From the NCBI GenBank assembly GCA_964019155.1, contig OZ025241.1, forward strand, positions 25,934,059 through 25,998,058: a stretch of DNA of 64,000 nucleotides, given 5' to 3'. Numbering within the stretch: position 1 is the stretch's first letter; every line of letters begins with the position of its first letter. The DNA comes from Osedax fenrisi (taxonomy: Eukaryota > Annelida > Polychaeta > Sabellida > Siboglinidae). Shown here piece after piece: positions 34,185-46,171 of this stretch. The notes beneath the pieces are model-generated. The model ran no database searches and was not told the DNA's origin. It worked only from the letters and a program-made list of their open reading frames with translations. Made by a program: the position numbers and the translations under genes.

Positions 34185-34967
34185 ATTTTATTAATTATGT
34201 ATAATTACTAATAGTGTTGATAGTTTTGATTTAATAAATAGAATTAGAATGGAATTATATTTATAATATAATATTTTATCTATTATTATGTTATCATATT
34301 ATAAATATATTATTTATTATGTCTAGAAACTATATAGATATTCTAATAAATTTAGAATTTACTGAATAACATACATTTTATTAATATTTACTAATAAATA
34401 TGTAATATATTCATGTAAATATGTATTAATAAGAATAAATTAAATGATATAATAAACTAATAATAATAATAATATAATTTAACTTATATTTAATGTAATA
34501 TTAGAAACTATATGATAGTATAATTAAGTAATTTTAAATAATATTTAACATATATTTGAAAATAAACTTTAAAAAATAATTAGTACCCTTACTATAACAC
34601 ATTACTTATCGTTTTGTTAACTTATTATACATATATTATGTATTGATTATACTTGAAATTAAATGGGATTTCCGAAACTATATAAAACTCCTATGTACAT
34701 ATATGTACTTCCTTTAATAATCGAATTATAATCAAGTAATTTATCATTATAATTCCAATATTTTAAATATTTTAAAATATTCGAAAAAAAAATAAGTATA
34801 AAATAAGGATGTTAGTTGAAATATCGCTGAGCTTGATCTCAGCTAGGATATGTTTACAAAATCCCAGAGCAACCCAATAATCCCTATAAATAAGATTGTC
34901 TTTGGATTGTCCTGGTTGGGATTGTCTCTGGCCAATCCCAGACATATTCTAGAGCAACCGGCCCCAG

Positions 34968-35228
34968 ATTCGAACATCCGATGCAATTCTTATGGAGAGA
35001 AATACTTTATTTAACGGATTTAGAAATCGCGCACTCTCCTCCGCTGTTCCTCGCATATGGAACTTCCTACTGTTTGATTTACGGAAGGTCCAATCCTTGT
35101 ATTATTTCAGGAATTATGGTATACCATATATATATATGGTTCTATTATTTATACATATACTGCCGATGTATCTAAGAAAGCAAATACACATATACTGCGG
35201 ATGTTTATTCAAAACCCCATCTCGATAA
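34968..35228 (+). pseudogene. LINE D ORF2 C-terminal part
   Basis: ATTCGAACATCCGATGCAAT at 34968 continues the LINE sequence interrupted at 32808. Residues NTLFNGFRNRALSSAVPRIW then NFLL correspond to the RA.SYR.P.IWNSLP end of CR1/L2 ORF2. Followed by decayed 3' UTR. Confidence 0.7.
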
Positions 35229-35230
35229 AT

Positions 35231-36139
35231 AATTTAGGTTTTAGATAATATTTAAAACTGGAACTGAGTTGCACGCCACATGGCGGCAAACCTGAATGCA
35301 ATACGTGTATTGTTAGGTTATACAGTATTGATTCGCGTGCACTGTGCAATGTTTATTATACTAATTTTGAATAATATAATAGAAATGTAATTACTAAATA
35401 GTCATCGTAAATAACTACTAATATTACACCTAATAATATATCATATATCACATAAATCACGTATATATATATATATATATATATAAAATCATATTTTTGA
35501 TGAGAAATTGTAGTGTAATTCAATATTTTATTATTATTATGATTATTATGAAACACGTGACTTACTATTGTCCACCTTGTCTACACAATGCGGATACTTC
35601 AATGTAGACAATACGCATTAAAACCATGTATACATACTATAGTAATATTCAGTTCGTGTATACACATTACTTATTGATATGCAGGTCAACGTAGTATAGT
35701 AAGTAGTACTGACTCGGTACCCAGAATGCAACGAGTGTTTACAATAATAGTATACGTATACGTATATACATATATACGTCTACGTAGTATTATACGTAGT
35801 CTTATAACCAATCAATACTATAGTATATTGAGGAATACTATTAAATGTATGTTTTACAATTGTTAACTCAGCAATTCTGAGTCATAATACTATTAAATGT
35901 TAGTCATCAATGTTATGTAACTGTTTAATCTTACTGAATGTCATTCGCACCAAGTGTCCACTACATATGTTGTCAAGTAAATATAATTCCCTATCAAAAT
36001 CGTGTATCCACTCTATTGACTATAGTCAAACTATAGTTGAAAATATTATCACTAGGTGGTAATCCATTATATCAAATAGTAATATTTCAAAAGATAAAAT
36101 TTTAAATTTTAATATATAAGTTGATGCTTATTGAAGATA

Positions 36140-36187
<48 letters not shown>

Positions 36188-36664
36188 ACCTATACAAGTA
36201 ATAATTATTTATATCGATTTTTTAAAATTGAAATATAATCATTTTATATATATACATTATTATATATATTATATATTTTTGTTTATACAATATCAATATT
36301 ATATTAGATTGATTATAAATTGTATTAATATATATATTTATATTTATATATATACTAAATTTATAATGTTAATAGTAAACATAAAATATAAATAATGTAA
36401 ATACGTGTTAATAATAATCTTCAAATTAGTGATATATCATTTGATTAATGCAATACATTTCGTTACGAAAATCTGTGTGTACAGTGTAGGTCTCCTACAC
36501 TACACCAATATAGCCATATACAAGGTTACATTAGGTTGGATTTAAATACTGCCACTAATTCACGTTTAACGTTACATCACTATCGCGAGTCATAACAAGA
36601 TCGCCATAATTATTTAAAATGTCACCCAACCTAATATACATATATCCATATACATCCATATACA

Positions 36665-36702
<38 letters not shown>

Positions 36703-36706
36703 ATAT

Positions 36707-36760
<54 letters not shown>

Positions 36761-36850
36761 ACTTAATATATAAATCATAATAACAACATGACGGTACATT
36801 AAATATTAATATCGTGTGACACGCTGACATTTAATTATCCCCACATTAAC
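35231..36850. other. AT-rich spacer with TA tracts
   Basis: TA tracts 35460-35483, 36141-36184, 36666-36700 and 36708-36757. ACTATAGT octamers at about 35636, 35817, 36018 and 36028. A palindromic cluster of TATACGTATACGTATA occurs near 35750. No gene seen. Confidence 0.6.
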
Positions 36851-37925
36851 ACACGTGATTCATGGTCACGTGATTCTCGCGCATGAACACGTGACCTGGT
36901 ATCCGCGTACTGTATATTTATCGATGATGATCGCCGAACTACAAAAGGTTACGTTACATCGGGTCCGTCGAGGCATGTATGGGCGTTTATCTCAAATGTT
37001 AGCCACTATACAAATTAAGCGTAAGAAAACACCGCTAATCACTTACCTATTAACGGTTTTGATTGACGTCTGGGCGTGGCATGTATGGTATGTAATTTGC
37101 GCATTTCAGTAAATATATATATATATATAGCTGAAAGTGCATTGATATACAGTGTATATTTTGCACTACCGTAGTATATTGAAGGTCAGATGATAAGTGA
37201 CTATAGTGGTATACCCTACACAATTAGGACTATATTAAAATATGTCCATTTCATCCCGACTCTAATTTCTCGTATTCAAACTCATCCCATCACCGGACCA
37301 CATCCGGCGGATGTTGACACTTCAAAATGATGATGTGCAATATTTATATATATACCATATAAGCTCTATAGCTAGATAATAATAACCCATTTATAGTGCA
37401 TATAATATGCCAATTCACATTACATAACACATATATATTATATAAACATATTCAAAAGTTCACCATTTCAGGAAGTAACTATAGTTACTTGGTATACCAC
37501 AGCCATAATTAGGCGAGTGATATATAATAATATAGTATAAGCAAAGATTTTGCGAAGCAGCCTTAGAAAAATCGTTGGTATAAGTATAAATATACGAAGT
37601 TATAATAGTATAAGATAGTATAAAATATAGAAATTTAAGAGGAAATCTTGATTATATCATTTAATAGGAAAATCTTACTTTTTGTATGTATACAAATATT
37701 AGCATTTTTATATTTTCTATATTATTGTTGCATTGCATTGCAACATTATAAAATTATTTTACAAAGTTATTTTATAAAAATATAAAATCAGAAATTGACG
37801 AAAATAATAATATAATAAATGATCTAAAATATAATACCACATAATTGAAAACTATAATTAATTATATTAATAGTGATACTGATAAATATACTTACTTTTA
37901 AACCCGTAACCCGGAAATCGTAGGG
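36851..37925. other. spacer; CACGTG cluster at its start
   Basis: CACGTGATTCATGGTCACGTG and ACACGTGACC fall within 36853-36895, three E-box hexamers in 45 bp. The 85-codon frame at 36855-37112 shows no domain. The rest is AT-rich. Confidence 0.4.
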
Positions 37926-37929
37926 GAAA

Positions 37930-40890
37930 TTAACACACTTGACTTTTAAATACATTTTGTCCATCCGTCTCTATCATGTACAACATTAACCAAATCATTA
38001 ATACCCATCTTTGTCCAATCTGAATGGTATCTAGCGTCCTCGTGTACGTACTCCTTCAACCACGCCTTGCATTATAGTTGTGCGGAGGCCCATCATATGT
38101 CTCCTTACCATTTAACTTGCGTCGTTTAATCGTTTGTAGGAGAGGTTCATAATTGCAGATTATGGAAATAATCGCGTGCTTTACAAATGCATTAGCTTTT
38201 CTTTCCGGATACTTTATCCAGAACAGTTTCCCGTGTGACTTGTTTTCGAATGCTTTGATTTGTACACAATTGAATTGATCGTCCATATCTCGCAATCATA
38301 TGTTAGTATTAATAATACAAATGAACTCTACATATTATACTTTAACTTAAACTTGACATGTTAGCTATTCCATATGGTGTATAGGCGTATCATAGCCGAT
38401 CTTACAAGAGCTAATCTTATCTTAATTTCTGATTTCACAAGATCCATCTTTTGAGAGTGTTGCGCCTAGGAAACAGTACGTATTCACTTCCTCTAGTTTG
38501 TTCCCATAAAGAGTGATGGTTGCATGTACTGAAGTAGCATTACTATTCACCATTACATTACCCTTTTCTGCACTAATCTCTATACCGTATCTAGTAGAAC
38601 TATTAGATTTATCAGTTCCTGAAGTTCGTCGTTTTTACCTGTTAACAGATCAATGTCGTCTGCAAACTTTAAATTTTCCTTAAACTTTCCTTAATAGCAT
38701 CCCGCCGATTGATATTTATGACGAGTAGTTGTACTTTATTTCGGCCATGGTTTCCTCAAGAAAGATATTAAAGAGTATTATTGACATTATAAAACATTAT
38801 AGCATTCCGACTGTAGTTGTTAAAGGTTTATCTTGAGTATTATTGATCAGGAATGTACTAATAGAGTTGTCGTATAGTGCTTTGATCATCACAATCATTT
38901 AACCTATGTATTCCAAACTTGTGCAGTGCGGGCCATAGTCCACCATGATATACTCTTTAAATACCTTCTTAAAATCTATGAAGTGTTGAAATAAATTCTG
39001 TTGGCTGTTTGGATGTTTATCAATGAGATTTCTGCAATTGAATACTTGATCTACCGTGCTTCTTCCTTTCCGGAATTATGCTTGATCCTCCGACAGTATT
39101 TGCTCTACTTGAAGATTCAATCTTTTAAAAATTATGTTTAATAAGATCTTGCTTAAATGACAGATTACAATTAATGTTCTATAGTGTTGACATTTCTTAA
39201 GGTCTCCTTTCTTAGGAATTGGTATCACAAGTGATTGAGTCCATTATGCTGGCCATGTTTTGCTAGCCTATGATTGTTGTCACAGAACAGTGATAATCTT
39301 TACAACAGAATTACCTCCGTGTTTGATTAATGCACTTGGTATGTTATAAATTCCAGGAAATTGACCCTCTTTCAGCCTATTGATTGCATCAATAACTTCA
39401 TTATCTAGTATTGCTTGCTCAGTATCTGATTACTCGTTTAAAATTGCGGTATTACTCAGTACATTAGCATCAGAGTTTATCAGATAGTATATAGATCATT
39501 ACAATATTCTTTCCATCGATTTAGAAACTTCGTTTTATCACCTAATTATTTTCCATTATTATCTTGAATGATTGAGGTGATTCTTGGTGATATCTTTATG
39601 AGGGTTCTCAGTATTTTGTACGCTCAATTATTATGTCTTCCATATTTCATGTCGTCATCAATTGATTTAAACTGAATTTAGTCCAGTTATCTCATGCTGT
39701 TTGCATTACCTTCCGAATGGTAGCATTTATTTTTCTATAAACGCTGTCTATAACTATAGTTATGGATGCTGTTTCTTTTTGGACTTCAGTGATCATCTCT
39801 CATCGCATAAATCGGGTATGTCATCGGTGATCCAAGGTTTTTTTTTGCTTCCATACTTTCCTATTATTTATGATGCATTGCTTATTATCATTTGTTCGTA
39901 CTTTGTGTATATGTAATCATTTATTTATAGATTATTAAAATTATCATTTAGTTTACTTTAGTAAAGCGTAATCGTTTTGTTTTTTGGCGTTTGTTTGATC
40001 TTAATTTGAGTCTTAAAAAGCATAAAACGAGGTCATGATCACTATTGATATCCTCACCCGGATAAATTTTCGTTGAACTTAGAATAATAGTCGATTTCAA
40101 TATTTGTGGAGTTAGTATGTAGTCTATTTTATTATGTACTAGTCCATTGGGTGAATGCTATGATGTGATACTGGAGTTTGTGTGCAGATGTAGTATACTA
40201 TAGTAGTATATGTAGTATATCTATAGATGAAATGTATTGGCTATAACTAATTTATATTTCTCTGCGAATTATAATAAAATCAATTCCGTTGTGCATGTTT
40301 CCCAACTTTAGCGTTCCAATCTCCTTGTATTATTAATAATTCCTTTTTAGGTTATTCATCTATAGTTTTCTCTGTTTTCATAAAAATATTTTATTTCTTA
40401 GTCAGTATGTGATGTTGTAGGAGCATATAATTGAATACTGGTTATTTTCATGGGGCTTTCCTTAAGTCTTATCGATATTAGCCGCATAATTAAGTACAGA
40501 AATTGTAATGTCCTTTCTTACTATGAATCCGACACCTTTATGATGTTTTCTCGTCCACTTTAATATAGTTTATTACCTCCATTCGTTGTTATTTCACCAG
40601 TATATTTATGTAAATATATTAGTCTTGTTTCAGCAAGTCCTACCACATCCCATTTTTATAGGCTCATTGTTCTTTTGTCAGTTCTTCAAGTTTGCTTCAT
40701 AATTTATTGTATTGTTGTACGACGTACAATTTACGTGGCATTGTTATTAATTCTTTCTGTATATAAGCCTATATATATAGGCTTATTAGACTGGATTGCA
40801 CCTATCTCCTCTCATAGTCCCCCTCGTGTAATTTTAAATTACCTAAGTGGTTACCAGGGTGTGGCGCGAGATGCTAAAGCAATATAGTTC
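37930..40890 (-). mobile_element. old RTE-like LINE, minus strand, nearly full length
   Basis: Reads from about 40890 down to 37930. It has an endonuclease at the 5' side, RT in the middle and an RGRPR-type C-terminus, in one decayed ORF2 with dense indels. The 5' part before 40690 lacks recognisable coding sequence and is taken as 5' UTR. No TSD or tail repeat could be identified. The endonuclease resembles the RTE/BovB-type EN (CFDP2-like); the clade assignment is inference from motifs. Confidence 0.75.
37940..40740 (-). pseudogene. RTE-like EN-RT pseudogene
   Basis: Minus-strand motifs in order: WDVVGLAETR with the EN catalytic Glu (about 40640-40610), GGNKLY*SGREN, VRKDITISVLNYA, RLKESPMKITSIQLYAPTTS (40470-40410). 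RT: YRTLIVISHLSKILLN (39170-39120), FRKGRSTVDQVFNCRNLIDK (39080-39020), HFIDFKKVF (38985-38960), DNSISTFLINNTQDKPLTTT (38880-38820), then GIEISAEKGNVMVN (38600-38555) and NKLEEVNTYCFLGATLSKDG (38505-38445). C-terminus: IKYPERKANAFVKHAIISII (38225-38160), EPLLQTIKRRKL, MQGVVEGV and a DRDGWTK block near 37960. Every block is separated by stops or shifts, so this insertion is ancient. Confidence 0.75.
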
Positions 40891-41310
40891 AGTATCTAAA
40901 AGTGGAGTGAATTATCAAGCTCCTTCTTTAAAGAAGGTCGGCAGTTTTAGGTAATAATTCACATATTTAGGCAATTTCATTTTAATGAGAACGATTTTTA
41001 TTTTTTAATTTCAACGAAAGCCTGCTACACAATATGGGTTTATGGTTGTACAAAAGAGCATACACATAGATATAGTGAATATATTTTATAAATTGTATAG
41101 CCATAACTACTTTGTCCTTTACAATATTTTTGGAGATATAATACTTCAAGTACTATTACATTTGTTTAACATGTACACTGTATAGTATTATATTTTGTAC
41201 ACCAATAGGTGATATCGTATACGAATAATTTATATTTGTAAGGTAGGTAAATTGTAGAATTGTAGAAAGATTTATCGAGTTTTATGATTTATTCACTAAA
41301 TATATTTCAA
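40891..41310. other. AT-rich spacer
   Basis: Small hairpin AGCTCCTTCTTTAAAGAAGG near 40917; otherwise no structure or gene seen. Confidence 0.5.
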
Positions 41311-41311
41311 G

Positions 41312-41352
<41 letters not shown>
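41311..41352. repeat. (TA)n microsatellite
   Basis: About 40 bp of TA, directly bordering the dispersed repeat at 41352. Confidence 0.9.
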
Positions 41353-41354
<2 letters not shown>

Positions 41355-41475
41355 GTGTATCAACTTAGAGGGTTTGGGGTTTCTATATCCAATGCATTAA
41401 GAAACATCCCCAAGAGTAAAAGAACTGGCAACAATTGCCCTCTCAAAATAATTGCACCCTCTTCTCCGATACGAA

Positions 41476-41482
<7 letters not shown>
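41352..41482. repeat. ~125 bp dispersed repeat, copy 2
   Basis: Lies precisely between two TA tracts (41311-41352 and 41479-41512). The reverse complement aligns with 15791-15920 over its whole length (see copy 1). An open frame, 41352-41552 plus strand, begins MVYQLRGFG and contains ISNALRNIPKSKRTGNNCPL; the reverse strand of copy 1 gives MMYQFQGYGYASSNALGI in the equivalent place. Confidence 0.6.
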
Positions 41483-41512
<30 letters not shown>

Positions 41513-41517
<5 letters not shown>

Positions 41518-42035
41518 ATATTCTTAGATTACATTTTTATAGGATTTATTAATGAATATAACATTGAAAGTATTACATTACTATTAACAATATAGAGATG
41601 TTTCACATGTTATCTGTTTTTTTATTAACAAATTTTAGATAATATAATATATATATATATATATATGTAATAACATTGTAATAAACAAATAACGATATAA
41701 CTCAATAAATACATTATTCGTGTATCTAAGAAAATAATGATATTATAATAGATATTATATAACTATAGAATGATAATAATAATATTTATTCATTGAAATA
41801 TAATATATACATTTTAATAAAATACAAATATCGCATACAAATGGACCCATCAATATGTCATAAACTTAAGTAAATTAAATAAGTATATATGTTATAAATA
41901 ACTATAGTTATATACTATAGTAGGGCCCAATTATTATATACTATAGTAGGGACAATACATTACAAATTGTTTTAAAAAAATAAATTTGAATATTAAATTA
42001 AATATTATTTTAATTTGGTGTTTATTATAATAGTT
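41513..42035. other. AT-rich spacer
   Basis: TA tract 41648-41667 and a direct repeat of TATATACTATAGTAGGG about 35 bp apart (41910-41955). No gene seen. Confidence 0.5.
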
Positions 42036-42240
42036 CTTGTTTTTCTCTTGCGTTTATCACGAACTTATAAGTTATTGATAAACTCAAGAGAAAAAAATAA
42101 AGAGATAAACTGCCTGCGTGGAGTCGAATCCAGGACCTCTCGCTTACTAGATGTTCCATTGATCCATATACCCTATAGGGAATGGTAACTGCTATATGAT
42201 ATATAATATATATGCCCGCTCTGGGCAACTCTCTTAATTA
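42036..42240 (-). mobile_element. tRNA-Thr-like SINE with hairpin tail, minus strand
   Basis: The minus strand from about 42170 reads ATGGATCAATGGAACATCTA, then GTAAGCGAGAGGTCCTGGAT and TCGACTCCACGCAGGCAG (to 42111). It resembles a tRNA-Thr(AGU): CT-AGT-AA in the anticodon loop, GAGAGGTCCT, and B box GGATTCGACTCC (42131-42120). The D-arm side is reduced. Downstream on the same strand an inverted repeat (TTTTTCTCTTGAGTTTATCA / TGATAAACGCAAGAGAAAAA, about 42095-42041) forms a long stem. The 5' side contains GCCCAGAGCGGGC (42232-42214). Not a functional tRNA, because no acceptor stem pairs. Confidence 0.5.
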
Positions 42241-42660
42241 ATTAGATATCGTCTCTTTTATAGAAAACAACATTTTTAATTAATATATATATATATATAT
42301 ATATTATGTAGTATTAATATTCATTACAAATGAAAATATACATGCATAATGTTATCATTATACATTACAGAAATACAGGTGTAAATAGAAGAGTAGGAAA
42401 TTGAAGAAAGAAAATATAGAAAGTATAATGATTTAAGTTTTAGTAATTATAAAGAAAGAGAATTACAGGAAAACCAAGAGATTAAATCATTAATACAGTT
42501 AGAAATTGAAAGTTGAATTATGTCAATATCAGAAGCAAGTGGAAAAAAGTATAAATTTGTAAATCATCAGAAAAGAGGTGATAACGAATATATGGGTATT
42601 AAAAAAAATTAAATTAACAAGAAGAATATATAAAATAAAAAGAATCGGACCCAGTAGGTA
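42241..42660. other. AT/AG-rich spacer
   Basis: TA tract 42283-42304; a purine-rich stretch 42390-42640 without an open frame. It may contain decayed repeat sequence that I cannot place. Confidence 0.45.
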
Positions 42661-42664
42661 CCCC

Positions 42665-43160
42665 TATAGGGAGTATCAGTATACTGATCCTTGAGGAACG
42701 CCATGAGTGTGATCAAATGGAGCCGACAAAGATGACTTGAGCTTTACCGAATATATTATATTAGATACAAATGACATCAACCAATTGTGAACCTGTCCAT
42801 GAATACCTATTTCACGTAGACGGTAAGAAATAATCCTATGAAATATCGTATCAAAGGCACTAGAAAGATCAAGATTAACCAAATAACAAGAAGTATTATT
42901 ATCCATAGATAGTATAATATCATTAAATACCATGTTTATGGCAATTTCTGTACAACGATTGGGAAGGTATGCACTCTGAAAGCAATCACAATAGAGTTCG
43001 ATATGATATAAATTATATATCATATAATCAATAAGCTGGCGTACAACTATGCGTTCCATAGTCTTAGAAATTGATGATAATTGCGAAATAGGACGATAAT
43101 TGATTAGCTTGGAAGAATGGAGACCATGTTTCATTAATATCGGAGTAGGCATATTTCATA
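42665..43160 (-). pseudogene. LINE F: RT fragment, minus strand
   Basis: A 158-residue open frame from 43152 to 42676: PILMKHGLHSSKLINYRPIS, QLSSISKTMERIVVRQLIDY, CFQSAYLPNRCTEIAINMVF, YLVNLDLSSAFDTIFHRIIS with the first catalytic Asp, LREIGIHGQVHNWLMSF and HGVPQGSVY. It stops just before the YADD segment, where the copy ends near 42660. It is truncated at both sides, which is unusual for simple 5' truncation and implies a later deletion. Motifs are of the CR1/L2 type, with residues distinct from LINES A-E. Confidence 0.8.
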
Positions 43161-43298
43161 GATTGTGGAACAATGTATGAAGATAACATCTAGGTAGGTT
43201 ATTTCAAATGTAATTTAATATAAGGTAATATTTAATGTATATAATGTTATAATTAATTAATAAATAGTAAATTATATATCATCAATATATAACTAATA

Positions 43299-43301
<3 letters not shown>

Positions 43302-43379
<78 letters not shown>
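43302..43379. repeat. (TA)n microsatellite
   Basis: About 75 bp of uninterrupted TA; a second tract of about 45 bp follows at 43600-43648. Confidence 0.95.
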
Positions 43380-43388
<9 letters not shown>

Positions 43389-43596
43389 GGTAAATATAGC
43401 TTATAAATATAGCTTAGTAGATAATATAGCTTAAAAATAAAAGTTTTAATAACATTTTTATGAATTTGTTCATAGAAAAATATTGTACTCCCCGTTATTA
43501 TACATACATTCGGTAAGGTGTATTACGATAGGTCAACATATAATAATGGGTATATATATTCTATAATGTCCATGTGAACTTCATATCAATCTATAT

Positions 43597-43651
<55 letters not shown>

Positions 43652-43737
43652 CTAATATATTACTAATTTTTAGATAATATGTACTAAATAATGATACTAA
43701 ATAATGATGTAAAATGATCATGTATTATATATCTAAT

Positions 43738-44140
43738 AGTCAATTATAATATATAATCTACTTTAATAATATATGTCAATCAAATAAATTAGTATGTAGA
43801 AAATACGTAAGGTGGACCTACAATAAATCAAAATTATATTAAAATATATTTATAAAATGATAAATGGAAATATATATTGAGATAATAATTAGATACTAAG
43901 GATAATAGAATATAATTGTTATTTATTATATAATATATGTATTGGCAATTATAATATATAATGTTCCTTTATATACATCTACTTATAATAGGTAATTTCT
44001 TTAATAATATCCGGAATAATATATGTCAATCAAATAAATTAATATGCAGAAATTCCGTAAGGTGGAATTACAAGATATCAATAATATATTATAAGTATAT
44101 TTATAAAACGCTAGATGGCAATATTTGCATTGAATATATG
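43738..44140. repeat. ~205 bp tandem duplication, two diverged copies
   Basis: CAATTATAATATATAAT, AATAATATATGTCAATCAAA, TAAATTARTATG, CGTAAGGTGGA and ATATATTTATAAAA occur in the same order at 43738-43870 and 43947-44120. The second copy has extra sequence near 43975. Non-coding. Confidence 0.75.
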
Positions 44141-45055
44141 TATATAGCCTATATACTCTATAGAATTTATTATAATGTCAATGTATATAAGTAATACGAA
44201 TGAGTAATACATAATATATACATTATGTGTAGGTATATATCCGTTTTTAGGTATATATATATATATATATATATTTATATAATATATATATATATATATT
44301 CAACCATTAATATATATTTTAGATCTACTTATCTCATATATTTTTTTAGTAATATAGTTTAAACTGTGTTGATTATAATTTACAAATGTTTAGAAGAATC
44401 AAAAGTTTCTAATTCTAGTTCTAAGGGGATATCGCAGTTCTCAAATTTAACATAAGAATATACAAATGTAATCCACATATTCAAAATGTAGTATAAGTCT
44501 GAATTTTTGGATAAATGTGTTTACCTATATTAAGAGTGTATGAATAACTTGTAATATATATCCTATCGGTTGATTCTTATTTATTGCATATGTATTTATT
44601 TAGATTTATAAATATCATTATAATTAATTTATAATTATAATTATAAATATATTCATATCGATTTGTTTACCTTATACATTATTTGTAATTATTAAAACTA
44701 TCTACATCCCACACTGACCTCATATTTACATCCTCTATTATAGATGTTTGTTTTTTTCCATTGTTATAATTAATATGTCAACTATGTCCTATCGTTCTTA
44801 ACATGCTATATACTATATAGTATATAGGACATATATACTTATATATAATGGCATATATATGCCAATATTTGTTCTTAATTTTTATAATTATGTATTGTTC
44901 TCATGAATTGAAGTACATTGTCATTTTCAGAATTTAATAATATTATTATTATAATAAAAATTATAATAGATATATAGAGTTATCCATAATTGTGTGTAAT
45001 ATAACTATAGTTATATCTTATACGTATACGTATATATATATATATATATATATAT
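44141..45055. other. AT-rich spacer
   Basis: TA tracts 44253-44272, 44281-44299 and 45031-45057. No gene seen. Confidence 0.6.
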
Positions 45056-45057
45056 AT

Positions 45058-45328
45058 CAGTTGGATAAGGCGTCAGGCACACAAGCAGAATGGCATGGAT
45101 TTTAGCATAATCTGGACCATTAAAATAGGTCTTAAAATATTATTAAGAAGTGAAATTATATAACTGTGTATAAATAAATGATCGGCTCTCGTTAAAACCA
45201 TGAATGCCTTAACATGAGTAGCATCGAAGGGACATTGGAGCCATATTTTTATAAGTGAAAACTTCACCTAAGTTCCTGGATAGGATGAAAGGACTTCACC
45301 AAATATAAATAATAATAATAATGATAAT
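45058..45328 (+). mobile_element. SINE copy 4, head partly lost to a TA tract
   Basis: Begins mid-A-box at CAGTTGGATAAGGCGTCAGG directly after (TA)n. The B box is decayed (GGATTTTAGCAT). The body follows the family order: TAGGTCTTAAAATATTATTA, TGTGTATAAATAAATGATCG, GCTCTCGTTAAAACCATGAA, GTGAAAACTTCACCTAAGTT, CCTGGATAGGATGAAAGGAC. Tail AAATAATAATAATAATGATA. The 3' end is the best preserved of the four copies. Confidence 0.88.
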
Positions 45329-46131
45329 ATATATATATATATATATATAATAATATATATATGTGTGTGTGTACACATGTGTATGTTTGTAAATAAAACA
45401 ATATGTATATTAAATATCAGTGATACTACAATACGTTTATACATGTTCATATAAATGGACATGGCCTCTCCTCTAAATCGACTAATCCTTATGAGATTAA
45501 ATCGGATGTTTATGCGCGTGTGTGTAAAAAGCTTTGCCATTCCCCGGCGATCCCCCCCCCCTCTCCCTCTTTCTATAAGTACTATAGGATTACTACACAA
45601 TACCCCTATTGTAATCCGTGGAGATCACGGATATAGCCTGGCACATGCTGGCGTGTACATGTACGGTACAGTGTACAGTGTACACTGTGTATGGTGTGTA
45701 TACACAGTGTGCACACTATAGTGCGTACATAATACAGTGATTGCACACTATATATAGTAACTATGCACTATAGTGCATAGGTACTATAATGCGTTCATAC
45801 TATAGTATATATATATATATATATTATCTATCTATATATATATATATATATATAGTATTATACTTATACGCGGAACTATAGTACCTCGTGTATTATATAT
45901 ATATACTATACACGGGGTATACCTACAGTATATATACTATAGTAAAGCGTGTAGTATGAACACGCGTACACTTCACAGCAGTCAGTACGTATACGTGGGC
46001 TACATATGCTATACGTGAGATATACTACCTGGTCATATTGACGCATGCACACGTAATAAGCACAACTAGAACGTTGTGCTCTATATCTAACCGTGGTTTT
46101 CACGTGCTTTTTCATTTTAATATAAATATAT

Positions 46132-46171
<40 letters not shown>

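Larger units (their letters stand above)
32812..34964. mobile_element. 2.15 kb foldback transposon with tRNA-like arms
   Basis: The ends are inverted repeats GGGCCGGTTGCTCTGG (32812) and CTAGAGCAACCGGCCC (to 34964), flanked on both sides by CAG (32809-32811, 34965-34967), a candidate 3 bp target duplication inside LINE D. Terminal zones repeat the end motif in weaker form (GGGTTGCTCTGG 32887, CGGTTGCTCTGGG 32953, CCCAGAGCAACCC 34862). The centre is a giant inverted repeat, about 33465-33911 against 33956-34418 with a 44 bp AT loop. Each arm holds a tRNA-like sequence. No transposase is seen, so movement would depend on another element. A 3 bp duplication fits PIF/Harbinger- or CACTA-type transposases, but the type is not established. 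Confidence 0.85.
31376..35230 (+). mobile_element. LINE D: CR1/L2-like element split by a foldback transposon
   Basis: RT coding sequence occupies 31376-32800 and its C-terminal part resumes at 34968-35228 after a 2.15 kb insertion. The two parts join in the order expected for ORF2: the 32500-32800 segment carries the IDRIIRASIRIIYNINR block seen in LINE A, and 35000-35090 carries NTLFNGFRNRALSSAVPRIW, the standard end. It is older than LINES A-C, with frequent stops. Both ends are unclear; the 5' end abuts a TA tract. Confidence 0.8.

Noticed and set aside
36855..37112. 85-codon frame starting MIHGHVILAHEHVTWYPRTV
   Set aside because: No domain, signal peptide or neighbour support; arises where base composition is less AT-rich.
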